Shown here one piece after another: positions 54,354 to 61,533 of a stretch of DNA of 64,000 nt. The stretch covers positions 1-64,000 of the forward strand of contig JACFNP010000003.1 of assembly GCA_019454835.1 (NCBI GenBank), read 5' to 3'. Source of the DNA: Rubellimicrobium sp. (GTDB lineage Bacteria; Pseudomonadota; Alphaproteobacteria; Rhodobacterales; Rhodobacteraceae). Each line of letters opens with the position of its first letter. Position 1 is the first letter of the stretch. A model generated the notes under the pieces. The model ran no database searches. It saw nothing but the letters and a program-made list of their open reading frames with translations, and was not told the DNA's origin. The position numbers and the translations under genes were made by a program.

Positions 54354-55124
54354 TCAGGTCGGGCGCCGCTCGGCCCAGCCCGCGAATATCCGTTCCAGCG
54401 CGACGACGATGTAATAAAGCGCGATCCCCAGCAAGGCGAGCGCGATCAGCACGGCGAACATCAGCGGATAGTTCGATGCGATCCGCCCGGAATCGAACAG
54501 GCTGCCGAGGCCGCGCCCGTGCGGGGCCACGATCTCGACCAGGTTGGTGCCGATGAAGGCCAGCGTCACCGCCACCTTCAGCGCGCCGAAGAATTCGGGC
54601 AGGGTCTTGGGCAGGGCGATCTTCCAGAACACCGTGAACTTCGACGCGCCCAATGATCGCAGGATGTCGCGGTATTCGGGTTCCAGCGTCGACAGGCCGA
54701 TGGCGACCGAAACCGTGATCGGGAAGAACGAGATCATGAAGGCGACCAGAACGGTGTTGAAATCGTGCTGGCCGATGAAGATCAGCGCCACCACCGGCAC
54801 CACGGTCGCCTTGGGCACGGCGTTGAAGCCCACCAGCAGCGGATAGAGCGCGTCGTTCATCAACCGGCTGAGGCCCATGATCATGCCGAGGATCGTGCCG
54901 ATCACCACCGCCAGCCCCAGCCCGACCACGGTGCGCCACAGGGTCTGCCAGGCGTTGATCGCGAACAACTCGCGGAACTTCCAGAACGCGGGCCACAGGT
55001 CCGAGGGGGCGGCCATCTTGTAGGTCGGCCAGCCCATATACCAGACCCAGAACTCCCACAGGGCCAGAAAGACAATGATCGCCAGAACCGGGGTGACGAT
55101 CTTCTGCATGGCGTTGCGGTTCAT
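54354..55124 (-). CDS. ABC transporter permease (taurine/nitrate/pyrimidine type)
   Basis: This 256-residue inner-membrane permease is of the BPD_transp_1 (SsuC/TauC/ThiX) class. About six helices are visible, with the ATPase-contact EAA-like segment EYRDILRSLGASKFTVFWKIALP near residue 165. It overlaps the ATPase gene by 4 bases and lies at the end of a three-gene operon (binding protein, ATPase, permease). The substrate is set by the binding protein and is uncertain. Confidence 0.9.
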   Translation of the reverse strand: MNRNAMQKIVTPVLAIIVFLALWEFWVWYMGWPTYKMAAPSDLWPAFWKFRELFAINAWQTLWRTVVGLGLAVVIGTILGMIMGLSRLMNDALYPLLVGFNAVPKATVVPVVALIFIGQHDFNTVLVAFMISFFPITVSVAIGLSTLEPEYRDILRSLGASKFTVFWKIALPKTLPEFFGALKVAVTLAFIGTNLVEIVAPHGRGLGSLFDSGRIASNYPLMFAVLIALALLGIALYYIVVALERIFAGWAERRPT

Positions 55125-55918
55125 CTTGCATGGCCTCCGGTATCGCTGCGGCCCTGGGCAATCTCGATCTGGGCGCGCAACTGCGCCAGCCATTCCACGG
55201 ATTGCGTGGTGTAGAGCATCTCGATCGGGCGCGGCCCCGGCAGGTCGAGGTCAAGCACGAACTGCGTGCGGGCCGGGCGCCCCGACAGGACCACGACCTG
55301 ATCGGCCAGATACACGCTCTCGCGCAGGTCATGGGTGATGAGCAGCGCGGTAAAGGGTTCCTCGGCGCGCAGCCGGTGCATCAACTGCCACAGGTCTTCG
55401 CGGGTAAAGGCGTCCAGCGCGCCGAAGGGTTCGTCAAGGATCAGGATGTCGGGCTTGTGGACCAGTGACCGGCACAAGGACGCGCGCTGCCGCATCCCGC
55501 CCGACAGTTCGGACGGGCGCTTGTCCTCGAACCCCTCCAGCCCGACCAGCGCCAGCAATTCGCGCGCGCGGTCCTCGCGCTGGCTGCGCGGCATCCGGGG
55601 CGCGACGATTTCCAGCGGCAGGATCACGTTGTTGAGGATGGTGCGCCATTCCAGCAGCACCGGGTTCTGGAACGCCATGCCGACGCTCTTGCGCGGCGAA
55701 CGCACTACCTCGCCGTTCAGCCGCACCTCGCCCCTGTCGGGGAACATCAGCCCAGCGATCAGCCGCGTCAGCGTCGATTTGCCGCAGCCCGAGGGGCCGA
55801 CCACGGCGCAGAACCGGCCCTCGGGCACGGACAGGGTCAGGCCGTCCAGAACCGGCAACGGCCCCGAGGCGGTCTGATAGGCGTGCGAGACGCCCTCGAT
55901 CTCGATAAGATTGGTCAT
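55121..55918 (-). CDS. ABC transporter ATPase (taurine/nitrate/pyrimidine type)
   Basis: This 265-residue ATPase is of the SsuB/TauB/ThiZ class. Walker A is GPSGCGKSTLTRLIAG, the Q-loop AFQNPVLLEWRT, the signature LSGGMRQRASLCRSL and Walker B ILILDEPFGALD, followed by the switch His in LLITHDLRE. It is a single-domain subunit that pairs with the following permease. ATG at 55916-55918. Confidence 0.92.
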   Translation of the reverse strand: MTNLIEIEGVSHAYQTASGPLPVLDGLTLSVPEGRFCAVVGPSGCGKSTLTRLIAGLMFPDRGEVRLNGEVVRSPRKSVGMAFQNPVLLEWRTILNNVILPLEIVAPRMPRSQREDRARELLALVGLEGFEDKRPSELSGGMRQRASLCRSLVHKPDILILDEPFGALDAFTREDLWQLMHRLRAEEPFTALLITHDLRESVYLADQVVVLSGRPARTQFVLDLDLPGPRPIEMLYTTQSVEWLAQLRAQIEIAQGRSDTGGHAR

Positions 55919-55967
55919 GCGTCGTGCTGACTTCCCCTTGGCCGACGGATCGGCAACCGATTGCAGA

Positions 55968-55997
55968 CGGCGCCGCATCACCGGGGATGCGGCGCCG
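55968..55997 (-). terminator. Intercistronic hairpin after the NMT1-type binding-protein gene
   Basis: The perfect 12-bp arms CGGCGCCGCATC and GATGCGGCGCCG enclose a 6-base loop, between the binding-protein stop and the ATPase start. No U-tract follows, so it may adjust relative expression or mRNA stability. Confidence 0.6.
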
Positions 55998-56017
55998 GGT
56001 TCCGGGAGAGCCGTGCC

Positions 56018-57028
56018 TCAGTGCACCATCAGGCTGCCATCGTCGGGAAGATACGAGCCGTCGAAATAGAGCGACGGGTCGATCTCGTTCTCGAAGTCGT
56101 AGGTGACGGCGATCTGCTGCAACGAATTGGCAAAGCGCGCCTCGTCGATATTGCCCAGACCGTGTTCGCGCACCCAGTCGGTGACGATGTTGTCGCGCAG
56201 CGCCAGTTCGAGACGGCGCTGCTCGAGTTCGGTGTCCATCGCCGGGTTGAAGGGCTGCATCGCCGCGATGGCCGACGCGGGGTCGTCGATCGCATCCTGC
56301 ACCCCGTGCGCGACGGCGCGCAGGAAGCCGGTGACCATCTCGGGGTTGGCGGCGGCGAAATCGGTGTTGACGATGAAGAGGTTGCCGTAAAGGTCCAGCC
56401 CGTAGTCCGCCATCAGCATGACGTTGAGATCATCCTCGGGCACGCCCAGCCGCGCGGTGCTCAGGAACGAGGTGAAGCCGAAGCCCGCCACCGCATCGAC
56501 CTGCCCCTCGGCCAGCATCGGCTCGCGCACCGGGAAGCCCACCGGCTCGACCGTCACCTTTGACACGTCGATGTCGTTTTCGGCGGCAAAGACCGGGAAC
56601 TGCGCCCAGGCGCCATCCGACGGCGGCGCGCCGAGGATGTGGCCTTCAAGATCTTTGGGTTCGTTGATGCCCAGACTGTAGCGCCCGACGATGGAAAACG
56701 CGGGCTTGTTATACATGATCATCACCCCGATCACCGGCGCGCCGGGGTTCTGGTCGAGGAACTTGACGAGGCTGGCGGTGTCGGCAAAGCCGATGGGATA
56801 GGCCCCGGTCGCCACCTTGGGGATCGCATCGAGCGACCCCTGCCCGGCCGTGATCTCGACCTCGAGACCTTCGGCCGCGAAATGCCCGTTGGCCGAGGCG
56901 AGGAAATAGGGCGCGGCCTGTCCCTCGAACAGCCAGTCCAGCGCGAGCGGCATCTGCGTGGTCTCGGCCAGCGCCGGACCCGCCAGCACGGCCCCCAGCG
57001 CCATTGCGGAAGCAAGACGGTGAAACAT
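56018..57028 (-). CDS. NMT1/THI5-like ABC transporter substrate-binding protein
   Basis: This 336-residue exported binding protein (signal peptide MFHRLASAMALGAVLAGPALA) is of the NMT1/THI5-like family. Its members bind pyrimidine precursors of thiamine, aliphatic sulfonates, nitrate or similar small molecules. Mature-protein motifs are LDWLFEGQAAPYFLASANGHFAAEGL, split here around the classic substrate loop, IGFADTASLVKFL, GAPPSDGAW and MLAEGQVDAVAGF. A thiamine-pyrimidine or riboflavin-type ligand is possible, but no TPP or FMN riboswitch was seen upstream. It is first in the operon with ATPase and permease. Confidence 0.85.
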   Translation of the reverse strand: MFHRLASAMALGAVLAGPALAETTQMPLALDWLFEGQAAPYFLASANGHFAAEGLEVEITAGQGSLDAIPKVATGAYPIGFADTASLVKFLDQNPGAPVIGVMIMYNKPAFSIVGRYSLGINEPKDLEGHILGAPPSDGAWAQFPVFAAENDIDVSKVTVEPVGFPVREPMLAEGQVDAVAGFGFTSFLSTARLGVPEDDLNVMLMADYGLDLYGNLFIVNTDFAAANPEMVTGFLRAVAHGVQDAIDDPASAIAAMQPFNPAMDTELEQRRLELALRDNIVTDWVREHGLGNIDEARFANSLQQIAVTYDFENEIDPSLYFDGSYLPDDGSLMVH

Positions 57029-57179
57029 GTTCTCTCCCTGCGCCCGGACGTTGCCGGGTCATTATGGTTTTCACGTTCTGCAACCCGGCCCCGCGACGAT
57101 TGCAGGCCGGTGCCGGAATCAGCCTAGCACGGGAATCGCTTTCGCCCAGCATGGAATTGCCGGGGGGGACGGGGGGGGG

Positions 57180-57271
57180 CCGTCATTGCGAGGAGCCGAA
57201 GGCGACGCGGCAATCCACGGGGCCGGGGGCTGCGCCCGGTGTGGATTGCTTCACTTCGTTCGCAATGACGG
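57180..57271. repeat. Family 1 palindrome, AATCCA subtype
   Basis: The inner stem is GCAATCCACGGGGCCGGG with GCCCGGTGTGGATTGC. The outer arms are CCGTCATTGCGAGG and CGCAATGACGG. A run of G residues (GGGGGGGGG) immediately precedes it. Confidence 0.88.
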
Positions 57272-57277
57272 GAACTG

Positions 57278-57366
57278 CCGTCATTGCGAGGAGGCGAAGC
57301 CGACGCGGCAACCTCGATGTCGTGTGTGAGCGGTCGGGGTTGCTTCGGCTGCGCCTCGCAATGACG
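57278..57366. repeat. Family 1 palindrome
   Basis: This complete copy has inner arms GCAACCTCGA and GGTCGGGGTTGC, 6 bases after the previous one. Both lie between the ABC operon and the end of trxB. Confidence 0.9.
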
Positions 57367-57378
57367 ATTGCCCCCGCC

Positions 57379-58320
57379 CTACTCCAGCGCCGAAAGGAAT
57401 TTCTCCGCATCCAGCGCCGCCATGCAGCCCATGCCTGCGCTGGTCACGGCCTGCCGGTAGTGGTCGTCGGTCAGGTCGCCCGCCGCGAACACGCCGGGAA
57501 TGGCGGTGCGGGTGCTGCCGGGTTCGACGCTCACATAGCCGCCCTCGCGCAGCGGCAACTGCCCCGCCACCAGTTCCGACGCGGGCGCATGGCCGATGGC
57601 GATGAAGACGCCCCTGGCCGGAATCTCGCTTTCGGCGCCGGTCTTCACGTTGCGCACCCGCACGCCGCGCACCCCGGCGGGATCGCCCGCCGCAAGCACC
57701 TCCTCGACGGTGTGGTCCCAGAGCACCTCGATCTTGGGATGCTTCAGCAACCGCTCCTGCAATATCTTCTCGGCGCGCAGGCTGTCGCGGCGGTGAACCA
57801 GCGTCACCTTCGTGGCGAAATTGGTCAGGAACAGCGCTTCCTCGACCGCCGTGTTGCCGCCGCCGACCACGACGATTTCCTCGCCCCGGTAAAAGAACCC
57901 GTCGCAGGTCGCGCAGGCCGAGACGCCAAAGCCGCGCAGGCTCTGCTCGCTGTCCAGCCCCAGCCATTTCGCCCGCGCGCCGGTCGCCAGAATGACCGCG
58001 TCGGCGGTATAGACGGTGCCGGAATCGCCGGTGGCGCGGAACGGGCGCTGTGACAGGTCCAGCGCGGTGATGATGTCGCTCACGATCTCGGTGCCCATCG
58101 CGCGGGCATGTTCCTCCATCAGGACCATCAGGTCCGGCCCCTGGATCGACACCTGCCCCGGCCAGTTCTCGACCTCGGTGGTAGTGGTGAGTTGGCCGCC
58201 CGGCTCGATCCCCTGCACCAGCAGCGGCGACAGCATCGCCCGCGCGGCATAGACGGCGGCGGTATAGCCTGCGGGGCCGGAGCCGATGATGAGCAGCCGG
58301 ACGTGTCGCGGGTCGGTCAT
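57379..58320 (-). CDS. trxB: Thioredoxin-disulfide reductase TrxB
   Basis: This 313-residue flavoenzyme reduces thioredoxin with NADPH. The FAD motif is IIGSGPAGYTAAVYAARA, the redox-active CATC lies near residue 138 (GFGVSACATCDGFFY), the NADPH motif is VVGGGNTAVEEALFL and the C-terminal FAD loop GVFAAGDLTDDHYRQA. All motifs are intact. It is divergent from the Lrp-type regulator gene. A stretch GCATATAATATC at 58351 in the shared upstream region may serve as a -10 element. Confidence 0.96.
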   Translation of the reverse strand: MTDPRHVRLLIIGSGPAGYTAAVYAARAMLSPLLVQGIEPGGQLTTTTEVENWPGQVSIQGPDLMVLMEEHARAMGTEIVSDIITALDLSQRPFRATGDSGTVYTADAVILATGARAKWLGLDSEQSLRGFGVSACATCDGFFYRGEEIVVVGGGNTAVEEALFLTNFATKVTLVHRRDSLRAEKILQERLLKHPKIEVLWDHTVEEVLAAGDPAGVRGVRVRNVKTGAESEIPARGVFIAIGHAPASELVAGQLPLREGGYVSVEPGSTRTAIPGVFAAGDLTDDHYRQAVTSAGMGCMAALDAEKFLSALE

Positions 58321-58454
58321 GGTGATGGTCCCTCAAACATTCTTCTTTCCGCATATAATATCCCGACGCGGCCCTTCAACCTGCCCTCTGCCCCGAGGTT
58401 GCGCAAGCACCGGCCCGCCGCTATCTCGACCACATCCCAACGGAGCCGCGCCCG
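58321..58454. promoter_or_regulatory. Divergent promoter region between trxB and the Lrp-type regulator
   Basis: The 134-base gap holds an AT-rich core GCATATAATATCCCG (58351-58365). For trxB (minus) TTGAAG, a 16-base spacer and TATATG can be read. For the regulator (plus) TATAAT at 58354 lacks a good -35 box, which would fit activator dependence or autoregulation by the Lrp protein. Assigned by eye. Confidence 0.35.
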
Positions 58455-58925
58455 ATGAAACTCGACGAGATCGACCGCATGATCCTTGCCGAACTCCAGG
58501 CAAGCGGTCGGATGACCAATGTCGAACTCGCGCGCCGGGTCGGCATCTCGGCGCCGCCCTGCCTGCGGCGGCTGCGGGCGCTGGAGGAACAGGGCATCAT
58601 CCGGGCCTATCATGCGGACATCGACCCGGCGGCGCTGGGCTTCGAGGTGCAGGTCTTTGCCCAGGTGCGCCTCGCGCGCCAGAGCGAGGCCGATCTCGCC
58701 GCCTTCGAGGCGCGCTGCCGCGACTGGCCGATGGTCCGCGAATGCCACATGCTCAACGGCGAGGTCGATTTCATCCTGCGCTGCGTGGCGCCGGACCTGC
58801 CCGCGTTCCAGACATTCCTCACGCAGGAACTGACCGCCGCGCCGCAGGTGGAAAGCGTCAAGACCAGCCTCGTCATCCGGTCGGCCAAGGACGAACCGGC
58901 GGTGCCCTTCGGCTTGTTGGGCTGA
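58455..58925 (+). CDS. Lrp/AsnC family transcriptional regulator
   Basis: This 156-residue regulator has an N-terminal helix-turn-helix (residues ~5-55, MTNVELARRVGISAPPCLRRL) and a C-terminal RAM (AsnC-type) amino-acid-binding domain (ALGFEVQVFAQVRLA, CHMLNGEVDFILRCV). It binds DNA as an octamer or dimer and responds to an amino acid in related proteins. The divergent trxB arrangement with an Lrp-type gene is frequent in Rhodobacterales (from memory), so trxB or amino-acid genes may be targets. Confidence 0.93.
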   Translation: MKLDEIDRMILAELQASGRMTNVELARRVGISAPPCLRRLRALEEQGIIRAYHADIDPAALGFEVQVFAQVRLARQSEADLAAFEARCRDWPMVRECHMLNGEVDFILRCVAPDLPAFQTFLTQELTAAPQVESVKTSLVIRSAKDEPAVPFGLLG

Positions 58926-58930
58926 CCGCC

Positions 58931-59626
58931 TCAGGCGGCGCAGGTCAGGTCCAGATCGGCGCGGCGCAATCTGGGAAAGGCGGGCAGTCCCCAGTCGGCC
59001 ATGTCGTCCACATGGGGAAAGCAGGACAGGAACAGGTCGATGTATCCGGCATGCAGGCCGAGATTGTGAACCGGTTCCGGGTGGTAGCTTTCGACCTCGA
59101 CACCGTTTGCGACGATGATCTCGTGACCGGCAAAGCCGAGATGGCAGATTTCCACCGGCGCGGGGGGCGTGATCTCGATCACGCCGCAGCCGTCGATGAA
59201 ATCGCGCGCCGGGATCAGCGCCGCCTCGCGGCCGGTCAGCCGTTCGACCGCCGCACCGCGCTGGGTGACGCGCGCCGAGGGGCCGAGCACGAGGTCGTGC
59301 ATCGGTCGCGCGATGCCCAGCGCATCCGCCGCGATGCGCGTCAGCGTGCCCATCGCCGGATCCTGCCCGGCGGCCTGGGGCACCAGCAGCGTCGTGCCCT
59401 TCCAGAGCAGCGTCTGAAAGCCGCTTCCGACCGTGCGCACCTGGTCGCCGGGCCAGAGATCGCCCACGGCAGTAAGGCCGCGATCCGTGGCCACCAGCGT
59501 GGCGCGCGTGAAGGCGGCGAAAGGTTCTTCAAAGGCGGGAAGCGCCGGCACCAGGCGCGGCGAGATGTTCACGTCACCGGAGGGTGACAGACAGGCGACC
59601 TCAACCCTGCGCATGAGAGGCGTCAT
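58931..59626 (-). CDS. Hint-domain (hedgehog/intein-like) protein
   Basis: This 231-residue protein is dominated by a Hint domain: the start FAAFTRATLVATDRGLTAV, then LWPGDQVRTVGSGFQTLLWKG read in two parts, and the final EVESYHPEPVHNLGLHAGYI. Classic Hint proteins begin with a Cys or Ser nucleophile; here the position shows Thr (FTRATLV), so self-cleavage is doubtful. Rhodobacterales carry many such stand-alone Hint proteins of unknown role. The ATG at 59624-59626 lacks a good ribosome binding site. The frame stays open to a TTG at 59773, so the N-terminus is uncertain. Confidence 0.75.
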   Translation of the reverse strand: MTPLMRRVEVACLSPSGDVNISPRLVPALPAFEEPFAAFTRATLVATDRGLTAVGDLWPGDQVRTVGSGFQTLLWKGTTLLVPQAAGQDPAMGTLTRIAADALGIARPMHDLVLGPSARVTQRGAAVERLTGREAALIPARDFIDGCGVIEITPPAPVEICHLGFAGHEIIVANGVEVESYHPEPVHNLGLHAGYIDLFLSCFPHVDDMADWGLPAFPRLRRADLDLTCAA

Positions 59627-59940
59627 GCGCCGAGGCCGCCCGTCCGACCGAGCATTCCGGTCGCGCGCGACCGGAGGAGAAACACGTCCAGCATCAGGGC
59701 TGCTGGCAGGCCGGGGACCGGAAACCATCTCGCACACAAAGCTGATCGCGCTACGGTCGGCCCCCACCGACAACTGCCGAGCGCGTGTTGAACAAGGCGA
59801 ATATGTCCGGTCCGGGCGGCGGCTGTCAAAATGTGCCGCCGGATTCGCGCAGGACGTGGCCAGTCAGCGCGCGGGCGCCGGATTGTTGCCGGGTTGCGAA
59901 CCGCGCTGCCACAATTCGATTCGGGCCGATCCGCGTCGGG
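59627..59940. other. Intergenic stretch without certain gene
   Basis: These 314 bases lie between the Hint gene and the small membrane-protein gene. The minus strand frame of the Hint gene stays open for 49 more codons, so part may be coding. No repeat, terminator or RNA gene was recognised. The stretch GGTCGCGCGCGACC (59665) is a short palindrome. Confidence 0.4.
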
Positions 59941-60252
59941 TCAGCGTTCGATCCGCAGGGTCTGCACCAGCACGCCGCTGTCGCGGTCGTAGATCAGGAT
60001 GCGCTCGTCGTCGGTGACCACCGCAAACCAGTCCGGCCCCTGCGTGAAGGCCAGAGCCCTTGCGCCCTCGGGCAGGGTCAGGCTGTCGGGCAGGATGCGC
60101 GGCTCGACCGACAGCTTCACGATCAGCGTGACGATCAGCGCGAGGAACCCGGCGATCATCACGACGGCCAGCGCCAGCACAAGCCGCTTGAGGAACAGCG
60201 CCTGAGGTGGCAGGGGGGCCGCATCGTCAACGGGGCTGTCGGGGGACCGCAT
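59941..60252 (-). CDS. Small single-pass membrane protein (DUF6476-like)
   Basis: This 103-residue protein has one membrane helix at about residues 23-48 (LVLALAVVMIAGFLALIVTL) and a soluble C-terminal domain with LPEGARALAFTQGPDWFAVV and ILIYDRDSGVLVQTL. It resembles a small Rhodobacterales family (DUF6476) known only by genome context; function unknown. The start ATG at 60250-60252 overlaps the start codon of the divergent pseudouridine synthase (60251), so the two genes share the CATG at their 5' ends and their promoters must lie within each other. Confidence 0.7.
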   Translation of the reverse strand: MRSPDSPVDDAAPLPPQALFLKRLVLALAVVMIAGFLALIVTLIVKLSVEPRILPDSLTLPEGARALAFTQGPDWFAVVTDDERILIYDRDSGVLVQTLRIER

Positions 60253-61249
60253 GGATCGTCTCGTCACCTTCACCATCGGCGCAAACCCGCCGCCGCGCCT
60301 TGATAGGGCGCTGGCGCGCGACGTGCCAGAGGCCGAGGACCTGTCGCGCTCGCGTCTGGTCCGGCTGATCGCCGAGGGCCGGGTGCAGGTGAACGGCGTC
60401 GTGGCGGAGGATGCCTCCGGCCCGGTGGCCGAGGGCGATGCCGTAGTCGTCACGGTGCCCGCCCCGGTCCCAAGCCATGTCGGCGCCGAGGCGATCACGC
60501 TGACGATCCTCTACGAGGACGACGATCTCATCGTCGTGGACAAGCCTGCGGGCATGGTGGTCCATCCCGCGCCCGGCAGCCCTTCGGGCACGCTGGTCAA
60601 CGCGCTGCTTGCCCATTGCGGCGACACGTTGTCGGGGGTGGGCGGCGAAAGGCGGCCCGGCATCGTCCACCGGATCGACAAGGACACCTCGGGCCTGCTG
60701 GTCGCGGCGAAATCGGACCGCGCCCATCACGGGCTGGCCGATCAGTTCGCCGCCCACAGCGTCGAGCGCCACTACCGCGCCATCTGCCACGGCGTGCCTG
60801 CGGCGGGCGATCCGCGCCTGCGCGGCCTGCCGGGCGTCAGCGCCGAGGCGGGCGGCGTCATCCGCATCGCCACCGGCCTTGCCCGCCACCGCCACGACCG
60901 CCAGCGGCAGGCGGTGACGGTGGCGGGCCGCCGCGCGGTGACCCGGCTGCGGGTCGAGGAGGCATTCGGCGATCACGCGGCGCTGCTCGACTGCTGGCTG
61001 GAAACCGGGCGGACGCATCAGATCCGGGTGCATCTGTCCCACGCGGGCCACGCCCTTGTCGGCGATCCGGTCTACGGCGGGCGCCGCCGCCTGCCCGCAT
61101 CCGTCCCCGACTCCGCCCGCACCTTCCCCCGGCAGGCGCTCCATGCGGCGACGCTGGGCTTCGTGCACCCGGTGACCGGCACCACGATGCGCTTCGCCTC
61201 GCCGCTGCCCGACGACATGGCGGGGCTGGCGGCGATGCTGCGGGGGTAA
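60251..61249 (+). CDS. RluD-like 23S rRNA pseudouridine synthase
   Basis: This 332-residue enzyme has an N-terminal S4 RNA-binding domain (residues ~15-75, RSRLVRLIAEGRVQVNG) and a RluA-type catalytic domain. The catalytic Asp is in IVHRIDKDTSGLLVAAKS near residue 140; TGRTHQIRVHLSHAGHALVGDPVYG follows in two parts. S4 plus this domain is the layout of RluC/RluD. It is 332 residues with a plain C-terminus, so RluD is favoured, but the target uridines are inferred. The start codon overlaps the divergent membrane-protein gene. Confidence 0.9.
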   Translation: MDRLVTFTIGANPPPRLDRALARDVPEAEDLSRSRLVRLIAEGRVQVNGVVAEDASGPVAEGDAVVVTVPAPVPSHVGAEAITLTILYEDDDLIVVDKPAGMVVHPAPGSPSGTLVNALLAHCGDTLSGVGGERRPGIVHRIDKDTSGLLVAAKSDRAHHGLADQFAAHSVERHYRAICHGVPAAGDPRLRGLPGVSAEAGGVIRIATGLARHRHDRQRQAVTVAGRRAVTRLRVEEAFGDHAALLDCWLETGRTHQIRVHLSHAGHALVGDPVYGGRRRLPASVPDSARTFPRQALHAATLGFVHPVTGTTMRFASPLPDDMAGLAAMLRG

Positions 61250-61269
61250 GGCGCCGCCGTTGCGAGTAT

Positions 61270-61360
61270 CCGTCATTGCGAGGCGAAGCCGAAGCAACCC
61301 CGACCGCTCTCGCAATGCCGTCGAGGTTGCTTCGTCGGCTTCGCCTCCCCGCAATGACGG
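61270..61360. repeat. Family 1 palindrome
   Basis: This complete copy has a right arm changed to CCCCGCAATGACGG and loop CCGCTCTCGCAATGCCG. It lies between the pseudouridine synthase and the ATP sulfurylase/APS kinase gene. Confidence 0.88.
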
Positions 61361-61533
61361 GGGGTGCGGCAAGGCTTTCTTTACCTTCCTGCGCGACAAG
61401 CCGGTTCGGCGCGCCATCCCGGCCAGACCACCCCGCCGCGCCGCAGCGTTGCTTGAATTCCGCCGCATTCCGGGTCTAGGCGGCGGCTGATCGCGCTCGC
61501 CGTCGTCAAGATGTCATTCAAGGAACCTCCCGC

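Noticed and set aside
57029-57160. TPP or FMN riboswitch upstream of the NMT1-type binding protein
   Set aside because: The conserved CTGAGA and GAACCTGAT-type elements were looked for on the minus strand and not seen.
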